A stretch of DNA of 64,000 bases from Gammaproteobacteria bacterium (GTDB lineage: Bacteria > Pseudomonadota > Gammaproteobacteria > Steroidobacterales > Steroidobacteraceae): positions 1-64,000 of the forward strand of contig DAHUYP010000064.1 in the NCBI GenBank assembly GCA_027315105.1, given 5' to 3'. The position numbers and the translations under genes were made by a program. Every line of letters starts with the position of its first letter. Within the stretch, counting starts at the first letter, position 1. A model generated the notes under the pieces. That model was not told the origin of the DNA. It saw only the letters and a list, made by a program, of their open reading frames with translations, and made no database searches. Shown here one piece after another: positions 36,895 to 47,576 of the stretch.

Positions 36895-36938
36895 GTTGGT
36901 GTCGGACCAACATGCCGTAAAGCCGCAGATAGTGCGGC
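36895..36938 (+). promoter_or_regulatory. rimP leader: two hairpins before an attenuator
   Basis: Two perfect stems in the untranslated leader: GTTGGT-GTCGG-ACCAAC (36895-36911) and GCCGCA-GATAG-TGCGGC (36922-36938). With the terminator at 36955 they make a short structured transcript of about 100 bases. In E. coli this position holds a tRNA (metY); no tRNA cloverleaf is seen here. It could be an attenuation leader sensing NusA, or a small RNA sharing the operon promoter. Confidence 0.65.
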
Positions 36939-36954
36939 CAAGTGCTTGATTAAG

Positions 36955-36982
36955 AAGCCCCACATGGGGCTTTTCTTTTTTT
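36955..36982 (+). terminator. Rho-independent terminator (attenuator) in the rimP leader
   Basis: AAGCCCC-ACAT-GGGGCTT (36955-36972) is a 7-bp stem with a 4-base loop followed by a T-rich run TTCTTTTTTT. It is the clearest intrinsic terminator in the window and lies between the operon promoter and rimP, so some transcription must read through it. Confidence 0.85.
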
Positions 36983-37030
36983 GGACCAGCGGTAAGTTGA
37001 TGGCGGTTTCGAGCATCAGGCACTTCCAGC

Positions 37031-37492
37031 ATGCCAGCGCCGTTACGCGAGAAGCTGATTGCGCTGACCGAGCCGCTGCTCGGCCAGCTGGGCTACGAGC
37101 TCGTCGACCTGGAATACGCGGCCGGCCGCACGAGCGCGGTACTGCGTTTCTTTATCGATAGGCCGCAGGGGATCGGGCTCGAAGACTGCGAGCGCGCGAG
37201 TCATGAGCTCTCGGCGCTGCTGGATGTCGAGGATCCCGTGCCGACGACCTACACGCTGGAGGTGTCCTCGCCCGGACTGGACCGGGTGCTGCGCACTCCC
37301 GCACATTTTCAGCGCTTCGTCGGGGAACGCATCTGGGTGGAATTGCGGGTCGCCCGTGAGGGACGGCGACGCTACACTGGGCGGCTCAAAGCGCTCGACG
37401 CCGAGGGGATTGAAATGGACGTGGATGGCACCAGCGTAGCGGTGGCATTTGCCGATATCGGCCGCGCGCGGCTGGCGCCGCTGTGGTCCTGA
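37031..37492 (+). CDS. rimP: Ribosome maturation factor RimP
   Basis: Assembly factor for the 30S subunit, 153 residues with the two-domain RimP layout: N-terminal alpha/beta domain (LTEPLLGQLGYELVDLEY, about 8-80) and C-terminal Sm-like barrel (about 85-150). Family signatures VSSPGLDRVL and LEDCERASHELSALLDVED are present. It is the first coding gene of the classic rimP-nusA-infB operon, 18 bases before nusA. Confidence 0.97.
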   Translation: MPAPLREKLIALTEPLLGQLGYELVDLEYAAGRTSAVLRFFIDRPQGIGLEDCERASHELSALLDVEDPVPTTYTLEVSSPGLDRVLRTPAHFQRFVGERIWVELRVAREGRRRYTGRLKALDAEGIEMDVDGTSVAVAFADIGRARLAPLWS

Positions 37493-37510
37493 GGGCTGGA
37501 GGAGCTTTCG

Positions 37511-39007
37511 ATGAACAAAGAGATTCTGATGGTCGTCGATGCCGTCTCGAACGAGAAGGGCGTCGATAAGGAGATCATCTTCGAGGCGCTGGAGGCGGCG
37601 CTGGCTTCGGCTGCCCGAAAGAAGCACGGCGAGGACTGGGACGTGCGCGTCGCGATCAACCGCAAGACCGGCGACTACGAGACCTTCAGGCGCTGGAAGA
37701 CGTTCGCCGACGATTCCACGGAGCTGGAGAATCCGTCCGCCGAGCTGCGGCTCGAGGACGCGCGTGACATCAACCCCGACGCCCAGCCCGGAGCATTCGT
37801 GGAGCAGCCGATGGAGTCGGTGGCGTTCGGCCGCATCGCCGCGCAGCAGGCCAAGCAGGTGATCGTGCAGAAGGTGCGCGAGGCCGAGCGCGCGCAGGTC
37901 GTGGATGCGTACAAGGATCGCATCAGCACGCTGGTCAGCGGCGTGGTCAAGCGCATCGACCGCAACGGCATCTACGTCGATCTCGGCGGCAACGCCGAGG
38001 GCTTCGTGCCGCGCAGCGACATGATCCCGCGCGAGCAGCTCAAGCCGCAGGACCGGGTCAAGGCGTTCCTGCGCGAAGTGCGCGCCGAGCCGCGCGGTCC
38101 GCAGCTGTTCCTGACGCGCACCGCGCCCGAGTTCCTGATCGAGCTGTTCAAGCTCGAAGTGCCGGAGGTCGGACAGGGCCTGATCCAGATCCTGGGCGCC
38201 GCGCGCGACGCGGGCATCCGCGCCAAGATCGCGGTGCGCAGCCAGGATCCGCGCATCGATCCGGTCGGGGCCTGCGTCGGCATGCGCGGCTCGCGCGTGC
38301 AGGCGGTGTCGAACGAGATCGCCGGGGAGCGCGTGGACATCATCCCGTTCGACGACAATGCGGCGCAATTCGTCATCAATGCGATGTCGCCGGCGGAAGT
38401 GCAGTCGATCGTGGTCGATGAGGATTCGCACAGCATGGACATAGCGGTCGCCGAGGACAAACTGTCGCAGGCGATCGGCCGCGGCGGCCAGAACATCCGG
38501 CTCGCCAGCCAGCTCACCGGCTGGGAGCTCAACGTGATGACCGAATCGGATGCCGAGGCCAAGAGCGAGACCGAGGCGCGGGCGCTGGTCGAGACCTTCA
38601 TGAAGCAGCTCGACGTCGATGAGAACGTGGCCAACATCCTGGTGCAGGAGGGCTTCTCGACGGTCGAGGAGGTGGCCTATGTGCCGGCGGCCGAGCTCGC
38701 GGGCATCGAGGAGTTCGACGAGGACATCATCAAGGAGCTGCGCAACCGCGCCCGCGACGTGCTGCTGACGCAGGCGATCGTGAGCGAGGAGACGCTCGAG
38801 CAGTCGATGCCGGCCGACGATCTGCTGACGCTCGACGGCATGCGGCCGGATCTGGCGCTGGCGCTGGCGCGCCGCGGCGTGCGCACGCGCGATGAACTCG
38901 CCGAGCAGGCGATCGACGATATTTCGGATATCGAGGGGCTGTCGCCCGACGAGGCCGGCAGCCTGATCATGAAGGCGCGCGCGCACTGGTTCGAGGCGCA
39001 GCATTGA
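37511..39007 (+). CDS. nusA: Transcription termination/antitermination factor NusA
   Basis: 498 residues: RNA-polymerase-binding N-domain (about 1-130), S1 domain (about 135-200: SGVVKRIDRNGIYVDLGG), KH1 (about 230-280) and KH2 (about 300-345; IGRGGQNIRLASQLTGW), then two acidic helix-hairpin-helix AR repeats (about 365-495) as in E. coli NusA (495). GGAGG ahead of the ATG. It acts in pausing, termination and rRNA antitermination, and often controls its own operon; the leader terminator is a candidate target. Confidence 0.98.
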   Translation: MNKEILMVVDAVSNEKGVDKEIIFEALEAALASAARKKHGEDWDVRVAINRKTGDYETFRRWKTFADDSTELENPSAELRLEDARDINPDAQPGAFVEQPMESVAFGRIAAQQAKQVIVQKVREAERAQVVDAYKDRISTLVSGVVKRIDRNGIYVDLGGNAEGFVPRSDMIPREQLKPQDRVKAFLREVRAEPRGPQLFLTRTAPEFLIELFKLEVPEVGQGLIQILGAARDAGIRAKIAVRSQDPRIDPVGACVGMRGSRVQAVSNEIAGERVDIIPFDDNAAQFVINAMSPAEVQSIVVDEDSHSMDIAVAEDKLSQAIGRGGQNIRLASQLTGWELNVMTESDAEAKSETEARALVETFMKQLDVDENVANILVQEGFSTVEEVAYVPAAELAGIEEFDEDIIKELRNRARDVLLTQAIVSEETLEQSMPADDLLTLDGMRPDLALALARRGVRTRDELAEQAIDDISDIEGLSPDEAGSLIMKARAHWFEAQH

Positions 39008-39052
39008 ATCCCATGCGCAAGAGCGCCCGCGCGCGGCCGCAGGTGAGGACAC

Positions 39053-41578
<2,526 letters not shown>

Positions 41579-41600
41579 CCGGTCGTGGCGAGCGTGATCC

Positions 41601-43034
41601 ATGCACAAGGCCACTGCCCGAAGCTCGCGCATCGCCTCGCAGATGCAGCGTTCGCTCGCAGCGCTGCTGCGCCGCGGGCTCAAGGATCCGCGCGTCGGCA
41701 ACGTCACCGTGACGGCGGTGGAGGTCGCGAACGACCTGGGCCACGCGCGCATCCACGTGCTGCCGTTCGCCGCCGCGCAGCCGCCGGCACAGGTGCTGGA
41801 GGGGCTGCGCAGCGCGGCCGGCTACCTGCGCGGTGAGCTCGCACGCGAGCTCAAGCTGCGCCATGCGCCGCGGCTCGAGTTCGAGCTCGACACCGCCATC
41901 GAGCAGGCGCAGCGGCTGAGCTCGCTGATCGACAGCGCGGTCAGGACCGACCGCGCGCGCGCCGGGCAGGACGGTGGCGGGCAGGACGGCAGCGGGCAGG
42001 ACGGCGGCGGGGGCACCGCGACCTCGAGGGTGAGTAGCCGTCATGGCCCCGCCCGGACGCCTGGCGGGGCCATGACTGCCCCGCGCCCGTGCGGCATCCT
42101 GCTGCTCGACAAGCCGGTCGGACTGTCCTCCAACGCGGCGCTGCAGCGCGTGCGCCGCCTGGGAGCGGGCGTCAAGGCCGGGCACACCGGCAGTCTCGAT
42201 CCGCTCGCGAGCGGCATGCTGCCGATCTGTCTGGGCGAGGCCACGAAGCTGGCGGGCGAGCTGCTCGCGCTGCGCAAGGCCTATCGCTTCGGCGTGCAGC
42301 TCGGCGAGCGCTCGGAGACCGGCGATGCGGAAGGGGCCATCGTCGAGCGCTGTCCGGTACCGCCGCTCACGCCGGCGGCCGTCGAGGCCGTCCTGGGGCG
42401 CTTTTGCGGTGCGCAACAGCAGGTACCGCCGATGTACTCGGCCTTGAAGCGCCAGGGCGAGCCGTTGTATCGCCTGGCGCGGCGGGGCTTGACCGTGGAG
42501 CGCGAGGCGCGCGCGATCGTGATCGACAGCCTGCAGCTGCTGGAACTGGCGCCCGAGCGCCTGGAGCTGCAGGTGCTGTGCTCCAAGGGCACGTACGTGC
42601 GCGTGCTGGCCGAGGATATCGCGCGTGCGCTCGGATCCTGCGGCCGGCTCTACAGCCTGCGGCGCGAATACGTCGAGCCGTTCGCCGGCCAGCGCATGTT
42701 CGGGCTCGAGCAGCTCGAGGCCCTCAGCCAGGCGCGCGAGGCCTGGCCGTTGTTGCCGGCCGACCGCGCCGTGGCGCATTTGCCGGCGCTGCACCTGCAC
42801 GCGGCGGCGGCCGGCGCCCTGCTGCACGGGCGTGTGCTGCCACTCGCGCAGGCGCAGGGCGAGCCGGCCGCCGCCGGCCCGGACGCGGTGACGGCCGCCG
42901 CCGGGGACGGGCGGGGCGAGCAGCGCCTTTGGCGGCTGTACGATGCCGCCGGGCGTTTTCTGGGGCTCGGGCTCAGCGATGCGGCCGGCATGCTGCGGGT
43001 GCGACGGCTCTTCAGCCAGCCGCTCGCCGTGTAA
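41601..43034 (+). CDS. rbfA-truB: RbfA-TruB: 30S-binding factor A fused in frame to tRNA pseudouridine-55 synthase
   Basis: One uninterrupted frame of 477 codons. Residues 1-120 are RbfA (ASQMQRSLAALLRRGLKDPR, VEVANDLGHARIHVLPF, RHAPRLEFELDTAIEQA), a KH-like cold-shock 30S maturation factor. Residues 122-136 are three GQDGG/S repeats, then a linker of about 20 residues, then a full TruB from residue 158: LLLDKPVGLSSN, catalytic Asp in GHTGSLDPLASGMLP, PPMYSALKRQG and LCSKGTYVRVLAEDI. Normally these are separate neighbouring genes. No stop occurs between them, whereas TGA TAG stand in tandem in the +1 frame at 42031-42036. The TruB part may also start at the ATG at 42072, listed separately. 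A sequencing indel cannot be excluded. Confidence 0.8.
   Translation: MHKATARSSRIASQMQRSLAALLRRGLKDPRVGNVTVTAVEVANDLGHARIHVLPFAAAQPPAQVLEGLRSAAGYLRGELARELKLRHAPRLEFELDTAIEQAQRLSSLIDSAVRTDRARAGQDGGGQDGSGQDGGGGTATSRVSSRHGPARTPGGAMTAPRPCGILLLDKPVGLSSNAALQRVRRLGAGVKAGHTGSLDPLASGMLPICLGEATKLAGELLALRKAYRFGVQLGERSETGDAEGAIVERCPVPPLTPAAVEAVLGRFCGAQQQVPPMYSALKRQGEPLYRLARRGLTVEREARAIVIDSLQLLELAPERLELQVLCSKGTYVRVLAEDIARALGSCGRLYSLRREYVEPFAGQRMFGLEQLEALSQAREAWPLLPADRAVAHLPALHLHAAAAGALLHGRVLPLAQAQGEPAAAGPDAVTAAAGDGRGEQRLWRLYDAAGRFLGLGLSDAAGMLRVRRLFSQPLAV
41964..42008 (+). repeat. Three 15-bp repeats in the RbfA-TruB linker
   Basis: Units of GGGCAGGACGGYRGC at 41964, 41979 and 41994 encode GQDGG, GQDGS and GQDGG. 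The unit length is a multiple of three, so copy changes keep the frame and only alter linker length. Confidence 0.9.
42040..42076 (+). promoter_or_regulatory. 14-bp perfect hairpin covering the truB start codon
   Basis: GTCATGGCCCCGCC (42040-42053) pairs perfectly with GGCGGGGCCATGAC (42063-42076) across a 9-base loop. The ATG proposed for separate truB translation (42072-42074) and the GGCGGGG before it lie in the 3' arm, so they would be hidden in the RNA. There is no T-run, so it is not an intrinsic terminator. Confidence 0.85.
42072..43034 (+). CDS. truB: TruB portion: possible separate start of tRNA pseudouridine(55) synthase
   Basis: If truB is also made alone, it would start at the ATG 42072 and have 320 residues, near E. 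coli TruB (314). The enzyme makes pseudouridine 55 in the T-loop of tRNAs; catalytic Asp in GHTGSLDPLASGM, and a PUA-like C-terminal domain (about 245-320). This start has a poor ribosome site (GGCGGGG only two bases away) and is buried in a 14-bp stem. A GTG at 42030 is another in-frame possibility with GAGG directly before it. The frame is shared with rbfA, so the fused product is at least as likely. Confidence 0.6.
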   Translation: MTAPRPCGILLLDKPVGLSSNAALQRVRRLGAGVKAGHTGSLDPLASGMLPICLGEATKLAGELLALRKAYRFGVQLGERSETGDAEGAIVERCPVPPLTPAAVEAVLGRFCGAQQQVPPMYSALKRQGEPLYRLARRGLTVEREARAIVIDSLQLLELAPERLELQVLCSKGTYVRVLAEDIARALGSCGRLYSLRREYVEPFAGQRMFGLEQLEALSQAREAWPLLPADRAVAHLPALHLHAAAAGALLHGRVLPLAQAQGEPAAAGPDAVTAAAGDGRGEQRLWRLYDAAGRFLGLGLSDAAGMLRVRRLFSQPLAV

Positions 43035-43047
43035 CTCCCTGTTCGGC

Positions 43048-43076
43048 TTGAGACAAGCGGGGTCTGCGGTTAGAAT
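43048..43076 (+). promoter_or_regulatory. rpsO promoter
   Basis: TTGAGA (43048-43053), 17 bases, TAGAAT (43071-43076): a near-consensus sigma-70 promoter directly after truB, giving a start near 43083 and a leader of about 48 bases for rpsO. Confidence 0.75.
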
Positions 43077-43130
43077 GCGCGGCCTTCAAAACGACCTACG
43101 ACATCCAGCAGCACAGAGGTTTCCCACGCA

Positions 43131-43400
43131 ATGTCCTTGTCCACGGAACAAAAGAGCGGTGTGGTTGCGCAATACCGCCGCGATCCGCGCGATACCGGAT
43201 CGCCCGAAGTCCAGATCGCGCTGCTGTCCCAACGCATCAACGGTCTGGGGGAACACTTCAGCGCGCACAAGCGCGATCACTCCTCACGCCGCGGTTTGGT
43301 GAAGCTGGTCAACCAGCGTCGCAAATTGCTGGACTATCTGAAGGCCACTCGTCCAGCGAAATACCAGGAGCTGGTGGAGAGCCTAGGCCTCCGCCGCTGA
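43131..43400 (+). CDS. rpsO: 30S ribosomal protein S15
   Basis: 89-residue S15, the standard length, a four-helix primary 16S rRNA-binding protein. Signature [43 protein letters not shown] split over helices 2-4, ending [12 protein letters not shown]. It lies in the conserved truB-rpsO-pnp order with its own promoter. In E. coli S15 represses its own translation through a pseudoknot in the leader; no attempt was made to draw one here. Confidence 0.99.
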   Translation: MSLSTEQKSGVVAQYRRDPRDTGSPEVQIALLSQRINGLGEHFSAHKRDHSSRRGLVKLVNQRRKLLDYLKATRPAKYQELVESLGLRR

Positions 43401-43409
43401 CGCTCAAAT

Positions 43410-43444
43410 AAGGCCGCGCCCAATCCACCCGGAAGCGCGGCCTT
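43410..43444 (+). terminator. Hairpin between rpsO and pnp
   Basis: AAGGCCGCGC (43410-43419) and GCGCGGCCTT (43435-43444) form a perfect 10-bp stem with a 15-base loop. Only CTACTG follows, so it is a weak intrinsic terminator at best. In E. coli the same place holds the rpsO terminator and an RNase III-processed stem that controls pnp; either use is plausible. Confidence 0.65.
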
Positions 43445-43481
43445 CTACTGTCTGCCCCCCATCATTGCCGAGGATTGAAGC

Positions 43482-45578
<2,097 letters not shown>

Positions 45579-45605
45579 CGGGCGGCCGGCCGCGAGCCCC
45601 GGGCC

Positions 45606-46040
45606 TCAGCTGGGAGCCGCGGCCTTCATCAGCGTGCGGAAGATCTCTTCCTGCGCGCTGTGCCAGCGCTGATAGTTCTGATGGGCGAGGTGCATGGCCG
45701 CCGCCGCCATGTCTTCGGTCGGCGGTTTTTCGCTCAGGAACAGCCGCAGGCTCTGCTCCAGGTAGCTCGAGAGCATGCCCTCGAGTCCGGCGTCGTGGCT
45801 GCGGATCAGTTCGGCCAGGAAATCCTGGCTGAGGATGGTGCCGTTGCGCTGTTCCTGCTCCGAGATGACCTGCAGCAGCACCGGCCGCGTGATGTCCTGC
45901 TGGCTGCGCTTGTCGATGACGCAGAACTCGACCCGTCCGAGTACCAGCCGCCGCACATCATCCAGGGTGATGTACCGACTCTCCACCGTATCGTACAGCC
46001 GGCGGTTGGGGTATTTCTTGATGACCCGTAGATCGCTCAT
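45606..46040 (-). CDS. phaR: Polyhydroxyalkanoate synthesis regulator PhaR
   Basis: 144-residue repressor that senses PHA granules and controls phasin and PHA genes. N-terminal PHB/PHA accumulation DNA-binding domain: VIKKYPNRRLYDT, YITLDDVRRLV and DKRSQQDITRPVLLQVISEQE (shown in parts). The C-terminal half is a helical region (ILSQDFLAELIRSHD) that may bind PHA. The start at 46040 has GAGGG six bases upstream and matches family length; a longer in-frame ATG exists at 46091. No PHA synthase is in the window. Confidence 0.92.
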   Translation of the reverse strand: MSDLRVIKKYPNRRLYDTVESRYITLDDVRRLVLGRVEFCVIDKRSQQDITRPVLLQVISEQEQRNGTILSQDFLAELIRSHDAGLEGMLSSYLEQSLRLFLSEKPPTEDMAAAAMHLAHQNYQRWHSAQEEIFRTLMKAAAPS

Positions 46041-46258
46041 ACGAAGCCCTCGTGTGACCAAGGCCCGTAGACCTTTACGGCCATGCGGCATGGCATACCA
46101 TAGTACAAGCGCCGAAGGAACCCAAATCTATCGGTGTCCGTCCCACAAGCGGCCGCGGGCGGCCGGGAAGGGTGGTCGGAGAGGCGGGGGCAGCGCGCCG
46201 GGACGCGAGCCCGGGGGGCCCGCGCGGGCAGGCGAATTGCGCCGGGGCGGGGCCGGCT

Positions 46259-47122
46259 CTAGCGGTAGCGGTCGTCGCGATCGCCGTACTGGCGCTCGCG
46301 CCGCTCCCGCCGTTCCTGGGCTTCGATCGACAGCGTGGCGACCGGGCGGGCCTCCAGGCGCTTGATGCCGATCTCCTCGCCGGTCTCCAGACAGTAGCCG
46401 TAGCTGCCGTCCTCGATCCGCTTGAGCGCCTCGTCGATCTTGCGGATCAGCTTGCGCTCGCGATCGCGGGTGCGCAGCTCCAGGCTGAATTCCTCTTCCT
46501 GGGTGGCGCGATCATTCGGATCCGGAAAGTTGGCGGCCTCGTCCTTCATGTGCGAGACCGTGCGATCGACCTCTTGCATCAGGTCGCGCTTCCAATTGAG
46601 CAGGATCTGCTGGAAGTGCGCCAGCTGCTCCTTGCTCATGTACTGCTCGCCGCGCTTGGCGACGTACGGTTGGACGTTGCGGGGTCCGGCCAGCAGGCTG
46701 CCCGGTTCCTGGCCCTCGTCCCCTTCCTCGACCTCGGGCAGCGCGCGCGCGCGCGCGCCGATCGTCTTCAGGGACTCTTGGGCCGGCACGACCCTGGCTG
46801 CAGGTGCGGACCTGGCCGCAGGTGCGGACCTGACTGCAGATGCGGACCTGACCGCAGGCGCGAACCTGGCTGCAGGCGGGGTCTTGGCGGCCGGCGCGGT
46901 CCTCGCGGCGGCCGCGGCGTGCGCTACCGGGGCGGCGGCCGCATGATTGCCACGGGTCTCGGATTTCTTCGCTGCTCTGGAGTCCGGCTTGGCCGCGCTG
47001 GCGGCCACTGCCTTGCGGCTCGCCGCGACCGGCTTATGCGGTTCGGCGCGGCGCGGCGCGGGCCGGGCGCTCGGCGCTTTTTTCGGTCTGCTGGCCTTGG
47101 ATGCGGGCTTTTTGCCGGGCAT
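46259..47122 (-). CDS. dksA: DksA-type RNA polymerase-binding factor with long basic N-terminal tail
   Basis: 287 residues, nearly twice E. coli DksA (151). The C-terminal 145 residues are DksA: coiled coil with the acidic tip intact (FPDPNDRATQEEEF, the DxxDRA motif needed in the RNA polymerase secondary channel), then the finger region YGYCLETGEEIGIKRLEARP and LSIEAQE. Only one of the four usual zinc cysteines remains (Thr, Ser and Ala at the other places), a pattern I also associate with alphaproteobacterial-type DksA. Residues 1-140 form an Ala/Lys/Arg/Pro-rich, histone-H1-like tail with five 6-residue repeats. AGGAG seven bases before the ATG supports 47122. It probably mediates ppGpp-linked control; the tail is unexplained. 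Confidence 0.93.
   Translation of the reverse strand: MPGKKPASKASRPKKAPSARPAPRRAEPHKPVAASRKAVAASAAKPDSRAAKKSETRGNHAAAAPVAHAAAAARTAPAAKTPPAARFAPAVRSASAVRSAPAARSAPAARVVPAQESLKTIGARARALPEVEEGDEGQEPGSLLAGPRNVQPYVAKRGEQYMSKEQLAHFQQILLNWKRDLMQEVDRTVSHMKDEAANFPDPNDRATQEEEFSLELRTRDRERKLIRKIDEALKRIEDGSYGYCLETGEEIGIKRLEARPVATLSIEAQERRERRERQYGDRDDRYR
46741..46758. repeat. (GC)9 dinucleotide tract inside dksA
   Basis: Nine GC units encode ARARAL between the tail and the DksA domain. Loss or gain of a single unit would shift the frame and, on the minus strand, leave the tail without the DksA domain. Confidence 0.85.
46790..46879. repeat. Five imperfect 18-bp repeats in the dksA tail
   Basis: Units of the form GGACCTGRCYGCAGGTGC begin at 46790, 46808, 46826, 46844 and 46862. 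On the minus strand they encode six-residue units of the type APAARS/SAVRSA. Unit length keeps the frame, so copy number only changes tail length. Confidence 0.85.
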
Positions 47123-47576
47123 CGACTCGCTCCTGGAGATCACCGGTCGTTTGAGAACGCGCGATTATACCGACGCATGGATCGCTGTACAGTGCCGAAA
47201 ATTCGCTGTGCCGGCGGGATATTACGGCCTGGTGACGGCTCCTGGAGCGGGCCCGCCCGGGGGCCGAGGCGCCTTTTGGTCCTCCGGCATGAAGTCCCGG
47301 GACCATGACGCATGGATCACGGCACGGCACGGTACGGCACGGATCTCATCGCGGCAGGCGTGACGGCACCGGTTCGCAGCCGCGCCCGTTGCGGCTAAAA
47401 TCGAGCTGACGTTGCGATCTGGCATGATCGTCCCGCCGGCAGGGCGCAGCGGCTCGAAAATCAACAATGACGTGGCAACTTCCCGGCCAGCTACGGCAGG
47501 CGCGATCCCCGGCGCACGATACCTCTTTTCCTATCAGTTACTTGCGAAGCAGTGGGTGCGACGCGCCGCTGCAAGC
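47123..47576. other. 454-base gene-free stretch between dksA and cusA, with the dksA promoter
   Basis: Both neighbours are on the minus strand. A perfect TATAAT for dksA lies at 47164-47169 (minus), with a weak -35 near CTGTAC, giving a short leader of about 35 bases. An imperfect 5-bp repeat (ACGGC, nearly five copies) is at 47319-47342, and GACGCATGGATC occurs twice (47172 and 47307). I see no convincing coding region and no terminator after cusA. Confidence 0.6.

Noticed and set aside
36882-36950. A tRNA gene before rimP, as in E. coli metY
   Set aside because: Two hairpins are present, but no D, anticodon and T-loop arrangement, no GTTC-type T loop and no CCA-side acceptor stem.
42040-42076. 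An intrinsic terminator between rbfA and truB
   Set aside because: The stem is strong, but no T-run follows, and it lies inside a continuous reading frame.
47172-47200. CTGTACAG near the dksA promoter as a LexA site
   Set aside because: It is an 8-bp palindrome without the CTGT-N8-ACAG spacing and does not resemble the palindrome at lexA.
47123-47576. Short open frames in the dksA-cusA interval as hidden genes
   Set aside because: None has a ribosome site, motif or codon pattern like the neighbours.
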